Source: CAIOYC01 sp965277345
Lineage (GTDB): Bacteria > Pseudomonadota > Alphaproteobacteria > Caulobacterales > Caulobacteraceae
DNA: 64,000 bases
Direction: 5' to 3'
NCBI GenBank assembly: GCA_965277345.1
Contig: CBDICI010000004.1
Span: forward strand, 1-64,000
The translations under genes and the position numbers were made by a program. The notes beneath the pieces were generated by a model, which was not told the origin of the DNA, ran no database searches, and was given only the letters and a program-made list of their open reading frames with translations. Below are positions 7,600 through 15,132 of the stretch, one piece after another (the stretch's first letter is position 1; each line of letters opens with the position of its first letter).

Positions 7600-8104
7600 C
7601 GCGGTCGGCTCGGATCAACTCGGCGCTGGTTTCTTCCGACATGACGGTATTGTGAGCAAACCAATCCAGTGTCTCCCGCCGACGGCGCAACGCCGCCTGG
7701 TTGAGGAGCGCGGTTACCGCCTCACCGATATCGACGCTTCGTTCTTCGGCATAGTCCTCGATCAGCCTGATTGCGGCGGGTTGTAGCCGTGCGCGCGACA
7801 GATGAATGTCATCCGATCCCGGTGCCATTATCATGGGAGTTCCATCAAGACTATTGTCCTGCTTATAGAATGTAACGGTGTCGCTCGTGGTATCGAGCTT
7901 GGCTTTTCGTCCGTTCATCAGCCAAGCCTTTGCCTGGGTGTGGGTTTCCGTGTTCGCCCACCACTGCCGCCTTACCTTGTCGTTTCGGGCGGACGGCGGA
8001 AGCGCGCGCCCCAGAATCCTTTCGATTTCTGAATAGCTCATGCTGAGTCGGGGTGTGGATTGGACCGCTATATGTTGCAGGAGAGGCTCGTAGGCGTAGG
8101 TCAT
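7589..8104 (-). CDS. VapB-like antitoxin with N-terminal DUF7662-like domain
   Basis: The 171-residue product has two parts. Residues 15-85 (SYSEIERILGRALPPSAR, RRQWWANTETHTQAKAW, then TVTFYK) resemble a small domain known as DUF7662, typically with a WWAN...HxQAxAW core. Residues 100-171 look like a VapB antitoxin: a ribbon/helix-type start (IHLSRARLQPAAIRLIEDYAEE), an Arg-rich helix and a C-terminal tail that would occupy the PIN toxin. Typical VapB proteins have about 70-90 residues, so the N-terminal domain is an addition. TTGGAG lies 7 nt before the ATG. The gene is AT-richer than its neighbours, which fits acquisition between gyrA and coaD. Confidence 0.75.
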   Translation of the reverse strand: MTYAYEPLLQHIAVQSTPRLSMSYSEIERILGRALPPSARNDKVRRQWWANTETHTQAKAWLMNGRKAKLDTTSDTVTFYKQDNSLDGTPMIMAPGSDDIHLSRARLQPAAIRLIEDYAEERSVDIGEAVTALLNQAALRRRRETLDWFAHNTVMSEETSAELIRADRDGR

Positions 8105-8141
8105 TGGGCTTCTCCAAGAGAGTCAGAGAAAGTTATATAGG

Positions 8142-8153
8142 CCAAAATTTTGG
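8142..8153. promoter_or_regulatory. Palindrome in the antitoxin promoter region, candidate operator
   Basis: CCAAAATTTTGG is a perfect 12-bp palindrome 38 bp upstream of the antitoxin start, in the AT-rich gap shared by the leftward toxin-antitoxin operon and rightward coaD. Type II antitoxins usually bind such sites to repress their own operon. Binding is inferred only from position and symmetry. Confidence 0.45.
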
Positions 8154-8260
8154 TTATTTCGACTTGGTTCGTAACTTTTTTGGCCTGGACTTGACGAGGG
8201 CAGCCTCGACAAGGCTTGTTGCGCCGCGGCATGTGGCCGGGCTGTGGGGATAGACGGGCA

Positions 8261-8764
8261 ATGGTCAAGCGTATCGGTCTCTATCCCGGCACCTTCGATC
8301 CCATCACCAACGGCCATCTGGACATCATCGGGCGCGGTCTGAAGCTGGTGGACCGGCTGGTGATCGGCGTGGCCATCAACGCCGGCAAGGGGCCGCTGTT
8401 CTCACTCGAAGAGCGGGTCGAGATGGTGGTGCACGAGACCGCGCACCTGAAAGGCGAAGGCGAGATCGTGGCCATGCCGTTCGACAGCCTGCTGATGCAC
8501 TTCGCCGAGGAGATCGGCGCGTCGGTGATCGTGCGCGGCCTTCGCGCGATGGCGGACTTCGAGTACGAGTTCCAGATGACGGCCATGAACCAGCAGCTCA
8601 ACCGCGATATCGAGACGGTGTTCCTGATGGCCGACCCCCGGCATCAGGCCATCGCGTCCAGGCTGGTGAAGGAGATCGCCGGACTGGGCGGCGATATCTC
8701 CGCCTTCCTTACGCCGCATGTGGCCGGGAAACTGCTGGCCAAGGTGGCCGAACAGCGCCGCTGA
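8261..8764 (+). CDS. coaD: Phosphopantetheine adenylyltransferase
   Basis: CoaD transfers AMP from ATP to 4'-phosphopantetheine to give dephospho-CoA, the penultimate step of coenzyme A synthesis, in the cytoplasm. The 167-residue product has the nucleotidyltransferase motif GTFDPITNGHLDII, followed by RGLRAMADFEYEFQM and a late ALA/ISA segment (AIASRLVKEIAGLGGD) typical of the family. The ATG at 8261 was chosen over an upstream in-frame start because GGGGA lies before it and the protein then has the usual length. It is probably co-transcribed with the cyclophilin gene 26 bp downstream. Confidence 0.96.
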   Translation: MVKRIGLYPGTFDPITNGHLDIIGRGLKLVDRLVIGVAINAGKGPLFSLEERVEMVVHETAHLKGEGEIVAMPFDSLLMHFAEEIGASVIVRGLRAMADFEYEFQMTAMNQQLNRDIETVFLMADPRHQAIASRLVKEIAGLGGDISAFLTPHVAGKLLAKVAEQRR

Positions 8765-8790
8765 ACCTCCTCCACATCCGGATCGATTGC

Positions 8791-9702
8791 ATGTTGTTTC
8801 GCCGCCCCATGGGCCGCTTCTTGGGCCTGACCCTCGCCGCCGCCCTCATTCCCCTCGCCCTGAACGCGGCGCCCAAGCCCAAGGCCAGGGCGCCCGCCCG
8901 CGCGGCCAAGGCGGCGGCGCCGGAGCCCGCGCCGGTGGCGGCGGAGGGCGACTGGCGCACCCCCGATCCCGCCAACCTGATGGTGATCGACACCAACAAG
9001 GGCCGCATCGTGGTGGAGATGTATCCCGACGTCGCCCCGGCCTCGGTGGCGCAGATCGAGACGCTGGTGCGCCGGCATTTCTATGACGGCCAGACCTTTT
9101 TCCGGGTCATCGACGAGTTCATGGACCAGACCGGCGATCCGAAGAACACCGGCGAGGGCGGCTCGGACCTGCCGAACCTGAAGGCCGAGTTCACTTTCCG
9201 CCGCGACGCCACGACGCCCTTCGTCAAGGCCCTGGACCGCCAGGGTCTGGAGCTCGGCTTCGTCCACGCCCTGCCCGCCGTCAGCCAGTCGGAGGACCTG
9301 ATGGCCATGACCGCCAAGGGGCAAGTGAACGCTTGGGGCCTGTTCTGTCCGGGCACCGCCGGCATGGCGCGGGCGGCCGACGTGGATTCCGCCAACAGCC
9401 AGTTCTTCCTGATGCGCGGCACAGCGACCTCGCTGGATCAGAAATACACCACCTGGGGCCGGGTGCTGTCCGGCATGGACGTGGTGCTGGCGATCAAGAC
9501 CGGCGAACCGGTGGAGGCGCCGCAGGACAGGATGGTGAAGGTGAGCATGGCGCCGGACCTGCCCGAGGCCGAGCGGCCGAGGATCCAGGTGCTGGATACC
9601 CGCAGCGCCGCCTTCCGCTATCAGTTGCGCAAGGCGGTGGACGCGGGGGCCTTCTCCGTCTGCGACGTGCCCGTGCCGACCCGCGCGGGACCTAGAGCAT
9701 GA
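8791..9702 (+). CDS. Cyclophilin-type peptidyl-prolyl isomerase, exported
   Basis: This 303-residue protein has an N-terminal signal peptide (FLGLTLAAALIPLALNAAP) and an Ala/Pro/Lys-rich linker to about 50. The cyclophilin domain includes IDTNKGRIVVEMYPDVAP, FFRVIDEFMDQTGDP and NSQFFLM. It should act on prolyl bonds of envelope proteins. An insertion around 135-185 separates conserved strands and some core residues diverge from FQGGDP, so activity is likely but not certain. The last codons and the TGA stop (CCT AGA GCA TGA) come from the start of the 104-bp repeat, so the native C-terminus may have been replaced. Confidence 0.88.
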   Translation: MLFRRPMGRFLGLTLAAALIPLALNAAPKPKARAPARAAKAAAPEPAPVAAEGDWRTPDPANLMVIDTNKGRIVVEMYPDVAPASVAQIETLVRRHFYDGQTFFRVIDEFMDQTGDPKNTGEGGSDLPNLKAEFTFRRDATTPFVKALDRQGLELGFVHALPAVSQSEDLMAMTAKGQVNAWGLFCPGTAGMARAADVDSANSQFFLMRGTATSLDQKYTTWGRVLSGMDVVLAIKTGEPVEAPQDRMVKVSMAPDLPEAERPRIQVLDTRSAAFRYQLRKAVDAGAFSVCDVPVPTRAGPRA

Positions 9703-9796
9703 TCGTTTCGGATGGAATCATCCGAAGCGTGAATCATGCTCTAAACTCAAAGTGTAGACCCTGATTCACGGCTCGATATGAGCCGATCAGGGTCTA
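9693..9796 (+). repeat. 104-bp double-hairpin element, copy 2
   Basis: Identical over its whole length to copy 3 at 22849 and differing from copy 1 at two positions. It lies exactly between convergent genes. Its left end provides the TGA of the cyclophilin gene (9700-9702), and its right end provides the TAG of the leftward response regulator (complement of 9794-9796). Hairpins A and B are both fully paired here. Confidence 0.97.
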
Positions 9797-10171
9797 CGGC
9801 GTAAGCAGGCAGAGCCGCGCCTCGATCAGGTCGCAGACCCGGTCGGGCGTGTAGGGCTTGGGCACGAACAGGGCGCCGTCCACCCGCTCGCGCTCGAAAT
9901 CGCCGCGGGGGCCGCCGGAGGTATAGACGATCTTCACCCCGGGAAGCGTCTCGTGCACGTGCCGCGCCACCTGATAGCCGCCGCCGTGATCGCCGAGATC
10001 GATGTCGATGAAGGCGACGCGCAGATCCGTCCGTTCATCGACGATCTTCAACGCATCGGCGGTGGACGCCGCCTCGGTGGGCTGGAACCCGTGCTCCACC
10101 AGCACCTCGCACATGATGGCGCGGATCAGTTCGTCGTCTTCGGCGACCAGTATGGCTTTATCGCAGTGCAT
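9794..10171 (-). CDS. Single-domain response regulator
   Basis: The 125-residue protein is a lone receiver domain: acidic pocket in ILVAEDDE, phospho-acceptor D56 in VAFIDIDLGD, switch Thr in KIVYTSG and conserved Lys in FVPKPYTPD. There is no output domain, so it would relay or buffer phosphoryl groups. The start at 10171 was chosen over one 35 residues upstream because GGAGG lies 5 nt before this ATG and the receiver begins at once. A GGAAC-N17-GTT promoter just upstream suggests general-stress control. It diverges from the kinase operon beginning at 10462. Its stop codon comes from the 104-bp repeat. Confidence 0.9.
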   Translation of the reverse strand: MHCDKAILVAEDDELIRAIMCEVLVEHGFQPTEAASTADALKIVDERTDLRVAFIDIDLGDHGGGYQVARHVHETLPGVKIVYTSGGPRGDFERERVDGALFVPKPYTPDRVCDLIEARLCLLTP

Positions 10172-10189
10172 CAATACCTCCGTCGATGA

Positions 10190-10214
10190 AACACGGTCGG
10201 AAGTTTCGGGTTCC
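10190..10214 (-). promoter_or_regulatory. EcfG (SigT)-type general-stress promoter for the response regulator
   Basis: On the minus strand the sequence reads GGAAC-N17-GTT. It fits the alphaproteobacterial general-stress consensus GGAAC-N16/17-(C)GTT, although the base before GTT is T rather than C. The -10 half ends 19 bp before the ATG and leaves room for the GGAGG ribosome-binding site. Confidence 0.6.
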
Positions 10215-10461
10215 GCATCATCTTTCATCAGGGGCGTTACAAACAGTTTAACCTGATCCACGGTACGAATTCGCAATAGGGTTCTATCAATTTAACAATA
10301 CTTTACGATTGGATAATTTGCATCAATACTTAAGCTGAATATTCCAGCCGGCGCGGTGTTGCCGAGACGGCGGCAATGGTGTCAGGAGGAGAGATGAACG
10401 CCCGCGTGAAACGATCCGGCAAGCCCGGCATTGGCAAAAGCGTGCGATCGGGGATGGGTAG

Positions 10462-12012
10462 ATGAGCGAAGAAGCGGCGAGGGCGGCGGCGGTTTCGACC
10501 GCGAAGGACGTCCGCGAGGTCACGCTGTCCCAACGCGAGTTCAACCGCCTCATCATGACCATATTGGCCGCCGGCCTGGGGGTGTTGGCCCTGCTCGGCG
10601 GCGTCATCGTATGGCTGTCGTTTCAGACCAGGGACTTCGAGTTCTGGGTCGAGCATACGCATGTGGCCGAACAGCACATCGTCGATTTCGTGGCGTCGGT
10701 GGAGCGGGTCGAGACCGCCCGTCGCGGTTACCTGCTCGGCCCGACATCCTCGCAGCTCGAAGCCTATCATATCGCCCGCAACCAGGTCGCCGCCTCCTTT
10801 TATCAGATGGCCTCGACGGTGCAGGACAATCCGATCGAGGTGAACAACGTCTCGCGTCTGAAGCCCATGCTGACATGGAAGAGCAAGCTCAACGACGACA
10901 GTGTCGCCCTCGCCCGGTCCGGTCGACAGATGCAGGCGATCCATGACTTTTCGGCCGAGCAGGAGATGCAGCCGCTCCTCGGCATCCGTCGCGTGGTCGC
11001 CGAGATGCTCGATGAAGAACAGCACCTTCTGACGGTCCGTACACAACGGGAGCAGGATGCGGTTCGCTTCCTGACCTTGCTCGGTCTCGCCGCCGCCATC
11101 CTGCTGGCCGTGCTTTCGGTGAGCGCGCTCCTGCTCATGCGGCGCTTCGCCGGCGCCTTGGGCCGCACGCAGGATGAGCTTCGCGATCTGAACGCCGCGC
11201 TGGAGCTTAGGGTGGCGGAACGCACCGCCGACCTCACCCGGGCCAATCAGGAAATCCAGCGTTTCGCCTATATCGTCTCCCACGACCTCCGCTCGCCTCT
11301 GGTCAATGTCATGGGCTTCACCTCCGAGCTGGAGGTGGCGATGAAGCCGCTCCAGGCCCTGGTGAAATGGCTGGAGGAACGCGACGTGGAGGGGCGGATG
11401 CCCAAGGAGGTTCGCCAGTCGGTGGATACCGACATCCCCGAGGCGATCGGCTTCATTCGCTCCTCCACCAAGAAGATGGATGGGCTGATCGGCGCCATCC
11501 TGAAGCTCTCGCGCGAGGGGCGGCGGGTGTTGAATCCGGAGCGGCTGATCATGGGTCCCCTGGTGGAAAGCCTGTTCGAGAGCGTCCGTCACCGGATCGA
11601 CAGCATCGAGGGGACCGCACGGGTGGAGGGGCGGCTGCCGGATATCGTCTCGGACCGGCTGGCGGTGGAGCAGGTGATCGGCAACCTGATCGACAACGCC
11701 ATCAAGTACCACAGCGCCCAGCGGCCGCTGGAGATCACCGTCAGCGGGTCCGAAGCCTTCGGCCGGGTGCACATCGCCGTCGCCGACAATGGCCGCGGCG
11801 TCGATCCCAAGGACCACGAGCGCATCTTCGAGCTGTTCCGCCGCTCCGGCGCCCAGACCCAGCCGGGCGAGGGGATAGGGCTTGCGCATGTGCGCGCACT
11901 GGTGCATCGGCTTGGGGGAACGATCACCTGCGAGTCCGAACTGGACCAGGGGGCGGTGTTCCGCCTCTCGCTGCCGAAAGTGCTGACGCTTATCGAGGAA
12001 ATGTCCGCGTGA
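10462..12012 (+). CDS. Membrane sensor histidine kinase with CHASE3-type sensor
   Basis: The 516-residue protein has two membrane helices (about 31-52 and 204-226). They enclose a periplasmic helical sensor of CHASE3 type, with the characteristic RVETARRGYLLG. A coiled coil leads to a HisKA domain with phospho-acceptor H274 (IVSHDLRSP). The ATPase domain shows NLIDNAIKYH (N box), DNGRGVD (G1) and GEGIGLAHV (G2). It should autophosphorylate and pass phosphate to the response regulator whose GTG overlaps its stop codon. The ATG follows GGGGATGGGTAG. The ligand is unknown. Confidence 0.93.
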   Translation: MSEEAARAAAVSTAKDVREVTLSQREFNRLIMTILAAGLGVLALLGGVIVWLSFQTRDFEFWVEHTHVAEQHIVDFVASVERVETARRGYLLGPTSSQLEAYHIARNQVAASFYQMASTVQDNPIEVNNVSRLKPMLTWKSKLNDDSVALARSGRQMQAIHDFSAEQEMQPLLGIRRVVAEMLDEEQHLLTVRTQREQDAVRFLTLLGLAAAILLAVLSVSALLLMRRFAGALGRTQDELRDLNAALELRVAERTADLTRANQEIQRFAYIVSHDLRSPLVNVMGFTSELEVAMKPLQALVKWLEERDVEGRMPKEVRQSVDTDIPEAIGFIRSSTKKMDGLIGAILKLSREGRRVLNPERLIMGPLVESLFESVRHRIDSIEGTARVEGRLPDIVSDRLAVEQVIGNLIDNAIKYHSAQRPLEITVSGSEAFGRVHIAVADNGRGVDPKDHERIFELFRRSGAQTQPGEGIGLAHVRALVHRLGGTITCESELDQGAVFRLSLPKVLTLIEEMSA

Positions 12013-12449
12013 CCGAGCATCAACCCGTCAACATCGTCATGGTCGAAGATGACGAAGGCCATGCGCGCCTGATCGAGCGCAACATCCGCCGCGCCGGCAT
12101 CTCCAACACCATCCACCACTTCCTGGATGGCACCAGCGCGCTGGACTATCTGTTCAACCACGCCAACGGGCCGATGCAGAATGGGCCGGCGCTGGCCCTG
12201 CTCGACCTGAACCTGCCGGACATGAGCGGGATCGACATCCTGGCCAAGATCAAGTCCGAGCCCAAGCTGAAGCGGATGCCGGTGGTGGTTTTGACCACCA
12301 CGGACGACAAGGTCGAGATCCAGCGCTGTTACGACCTCGGCTGCAACGTCTACATCACCAAGCCGGTGAATTATGAGAGCTTCGCCGATGCGATCCGCCA
12401 GCTCGGCCTGTTCCTGTCGGTGATCCAGGTCCCCGAGGCCGCTACTTGA
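12009..12449 (+). CDS. Rcp1-type single-domain response regulator
   Basis: The 146-residue receiver starts at a GTG that overlaps the kinase stop (GTGA). Acidic pocket MVEDDEGH, phospho-acceptor D66 in LLDLNLPDMSG, Thr in VVLTTTDD and Lys in YITKPVNYESF are all present. The extended form with FLDGTSALDYLF is typical of Rcp1-like regulators partnered with phytochrome- or CHASE3-type kinases. It is coupled on both sides, to the kinase upstream and to the receiver-kinase hybrid downstream. Confidence 0.92.
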   Translation: MTEHQPVNIVMVEDDEGHARLIERNIRRAGISNTIHHFLDGTSALDYLFNHANGPMQNGPALALLDLNLPDMSGIDILAKIKSEPKLKRMPVVVLTTTDDKVEIQRCYDLGCNVYITKPVNYESFADAIRQLGLFLSVIQVPEAAT

Positions 12450-13519
12450 CCACGGCCGACGCCTCGGAGCCCTGCCGCCTCCTCTACATCGACGATGACG
12501 AGGGCCTTTGCCGTCTGATCCAGCGCGGGCTGGAGCGGCGGGGCTTCAAGGTCGATTGCGCCTATTCCGGGGCCGCCGGGATCGCTCGGGCGCGGGACGG
12601 CCGCTTCGACGTCATCGCCCTCGATCACTACATGCCGGGCCAGGATGGCCTGGACGCCATGGCCGAACTCCTCACCATCCCGCAGGCGCCGCCCGTGGTC
12701 TATGTCACCGGGTCGGACGAGAGCCGGATCGCCGTCGCCGCGCTGAAGGCCGGCGCGTCGGACTATGTGGTCAAGACCACTTCGGACGACTTCATCGACC
12801 TGCTTGCCGCGGCGCTCCAGCAGGCGATGCATCAGGTCAAGCTGATCCGCGAGCGCGACGCGGCGGCGGAGGCGCTGGTGGCCGCCAATGCCCGGCTGGA
12901 GGCGGTGGTGGCGCGCCAGGCGGTGCTGCTGCGCGAGGTGAACCACCGCGTGGCCAATTCGCTGCAACTGGTCTCGTCCCTGGTGCACATGCAGGGGTCC
13001 GCGGTCACCGACGAGGTGTCCCGCGCGGCGCTGCGCGACACCCAGGCCCGCATCGGCGCCATCATGCAGGTGCACAAGCGGCTCTACACCTCCGAGAATG
13101 TGGAGGAGGTGGACATGGGCGAGTATCTGAAGGGCCTGGTGGACGAGCTCAGCCAGTCGCTGGGCGCGGGCGGGCGCCGTCCGATCCTGCTCCAGGCCGA
13201 GCCGGTGCCGGTCTCCACCGACAAGGCCGTGGCGCTGGGCGTGGTGGTGGCGGAACTGGTCACCAACGCCTGCAAGTACGCCTACGGTGAGGGCGAGTTC
13301 GGCGAGGTGAGGGTCAGCCTGCATCACGCCGGCGACAAGCTCGCCCGCCTTGCGGTGGAGGACGACGGCGTCGGCGAACCCGATGGCGGCTTCACCCCCC
13401 AGGGTACGGGCCTCGGCCAGAAGGTGATCGCCGCCATGGGCCGCAGCCTCGGCTCCGCCGTCACGCTCGACCGCACCCACGGCAGGGGCGTCCGCGCGGT
13501 GATGGAGTTCGCGCTTTAG
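12446..13519 (+). CDS. Receiver-HisKA_2 hybrid (response regulator with histidine kinase output)
   Basis: The 357-residue soluble protein starts at a TTG overlapping the previous stop (TTGA). Residues 10-130 are a receiver (D60 in IALDHYMPG). A helix and short coiled coil lead to a HisKA_2 kinase core with phospho-acceptor H167 in LLREVNHRVANSLQL, then an ATPase domain (ELVTNACKYAY, DDGVGEP, TGLGQKVI). HisKA_2 kinases are common in alphaproteobacterial general-stress pathways. The receiver-to-kinase order suggests that phosphorylation by the upstream kinase gates its own activity. Its downstream acceptor is not in the operon; the divergent single-domain regulator at 9794 is a candidate. Confidence 0.9.
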   Translation: MTTADASEPCRLLYIDDDEGLCRLIQRGLERRGFKVDCAYSGAAGIARARDGRFDVIALDHYMPGQDGLDAMAELLTIPQAPPVVYVTGSDESRIAVAALKAGASDYVVKTTSDDFIDLLAAALQQAMHQVKLIRERDAAAEALVAANARLEAVVARQAVLLREVNHRVANSLQLVSSLVHMQGSAVTDEVSRAALRDTQARIGAIMQVHKRLYTSENVEEVDMGEYLKGLVDELSQSLGAGGRRPILLQAEPVPVSTDKAVALGVVVAELVTNACKYAYGEGEFGEVRVSLHHAGDKLARLAVEDDGVGEPDGGFTPQGTGLGQKVIAAMGRSLGSAVTLDRTHGRGVRAVMEFAL

Positions 13520-13715
13520 GCCGCCAGTAAGTCGTGGCGATCGAACGCCGCCGCTTAGGAATATTCCGCGCTACCGGGACGAGGCCGTGCGCAGGATTGC
13601 AATGCTGCGAGCCGGCGCCGACGGCGCCACGGACGCCCGATCCCTCTCGGACTCCGAGGCCGCCGCCGCCGACGCCGCGACCCATCCGAAATAGGACGAT
13701 GAGGCCCGCGCTCCG

Positions 13716-15128
13716 TTACGCTCCGGCCAAAAGGCTGGAGTGACGGCTGAACAGGGCGTAAATCGCCAGCCCAAGGGCGTTCCAGGCGAAGAACAGCAGG
13801 ATCGTCAGGTTGGGCAGGGTGGTGAACAGGTAGATGCACCCCGGAATGCCGACCAGGGCCAAGAGCTGCCACGCCGGCGCCTTGAACACCCTTGGCCGGT
13901 CGGGCTCGCGCAGTCGCAGCACCGCCACGCAGGTGATGGTGGCCACGAAGGCGCAGAGCGTGCCGGCGTTGGCCAGAGCCGCGATCAGGTCCAGCGGGAA
14001 GATGCCGGCCAGGATGGCGGCGGTGACCGCGGTCACCAGCGTCATCACCACCGGCGTGCCGGTTTTGGCGTTCACCCGCGACAGCGCCCGGGGCAGAAGA
14101 CCGTCGCGGGCCATGACGAAGAAGATCCGGCTCTGCCCGTACATGAAGGCCAGGATTACGGTGGGCAGGGCCAGCACCGCCGCCCCCGCCACCAGCTTGG
14201 CCGCGCTATCGTGGCCGAGCTGGTTCAGCACGAACACCAGCGGCGCCGGGCTTTTGGCGAAGTCCGCCGGGGCCGAGGCGCCGATCGCGGTGGCGGCGAC
14301 GACCATGTAGATGACGATGCACAGCACCATGGAGCCGACGATGCCGATAGTCAGGTCGCGGGCGGGGTTCCTGGTCTCCTCCGCCGCGGTGGAGACCGCA
14401 TCGAAGCCGTAGAAGGCGAAGAAGATGATGGAGGCCGCCGCCATCACCCCGATCTTGCCCCCGTTCGCGCCGATGGCCGAAAAGCCGTTCGGCATGAAGG
14501 GGGTGAAGTGCGCCGCCTTGAACGCCGGCAGGGCCAGGACGACGAAGGCCGCCAGCGCCGCCAGCTTGATCACCACCAGCACGATGTTGATCGTGGCGCT
14601 TTCCCGCGTGCCGGCGATCAGGAAGCCCGCCACCACGAAGGTGATCAGCACCGCCGGCAGGTTGATCAGGCCGCCGGGCGTGCCGAGGCCCGAGAGCAGG
14701 CTCTCCGGGATCGGCCAATGATAGGCGTGGGCGAACTCCACCGCGTGGCCGGCCCACCCCACCGCCACGGCGGAGCAGACCACGGTATATTCCAGGATCA
14801 GGCTCCAGCCGACGACCCACGCCAGGGTCTCGCCCAGCACGGTATAGCTGTAGGTATAGGCCGACCCGGCGGCGGGTATGGTGGTGGCCATCTCCGCATA
14901 GCAGAGCCCGGCGCAGACGCACACCACCCCGGCGATGGCGAACGACAACAGCACCGCCGGCCCCGCCAGCCCCGCCCCGACCCCGATCAGGGTATAGATG
15001 CCGGTGCCGACGATGGCGCCGACGCCGAGCGCGATCAGGTGCGGCCAGCTCAGCGTCTTCTTCAGCCGGTATTCTTCGGCCGTCCGCTCCAGCGCGTCGA
15101 AGCCCTTCTTGCGCAACCAGCCCTCCAC
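13716..15128 (-). CDS. APC-superfamily amino-acid permease
   Basis: The 470-residue inner-membrane transporter has about 12-13 helices. It begins with the CAT/YfnA-like region KKTLSWPHLIALGVGAIVG and GIYTLIGVGAGLAGPAV, the unwound TM1 motif that contacts substrate. FYGFDAVSTAAEETRNP in TM6 is the second substrate-binding signature, and SRIFFVMARDGLLP is also typical. It should import amino acids by cation symport or exchange. It follows the M28 peptidase gene by 4 bp on the same strand, so import of peptidase products is a reasonable inference. Confidence 0.93.
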   Translation of the reverse strand: MEGWLRKKGFDALERTAEEYRLKKTLSWPHLIALGVGAIVGTGIYTLIGVGAGLAGPAVLLSFAIAGVVCVCAGLCYAEMATTIPAAGSAYTYSYTVLGETLAWVVGWSLILEYTVVCSAVAVGWAGHAVEFAHAYHWPIPESLLSGLGTPGGLINLPAVLITFVVAGFLIAGTRESATINIVLVVIKLAALAAFVVLALPAFKAAHFTPFMPNGFSAIGANGGKIGVMAAASIIFFAFYGFDAVSTAAEETRNPARDLTIGIVGSMVLCIVIYMVVAATAIGASAPADFAKSPAPLVFVLNQLGHDSAAKLVAGAAVLALPTVILAFMYGQSRIFFVMARDGLLPRALSRVNAKTGTPVVMTLVTAVTAAILAGIFPLDLIAALANAGTLCAFVATITCVAVLRLREPDRPRVFKAPAWQLLALVGIPGCIYLFTTLPNLTILLFFAWNALGLAIYALFSRHSSLLAGA

Positions 15129-15132
15129 CGGG

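Noticed and set aside
13520..13715. Short reading frames between the hybrid kinase and the permease
   Set aside because: Gly/Val/Arg-rich or Pro-rich translations without ribosome-binding sites; the 196-bp gap shows no convincing gene or terminator.
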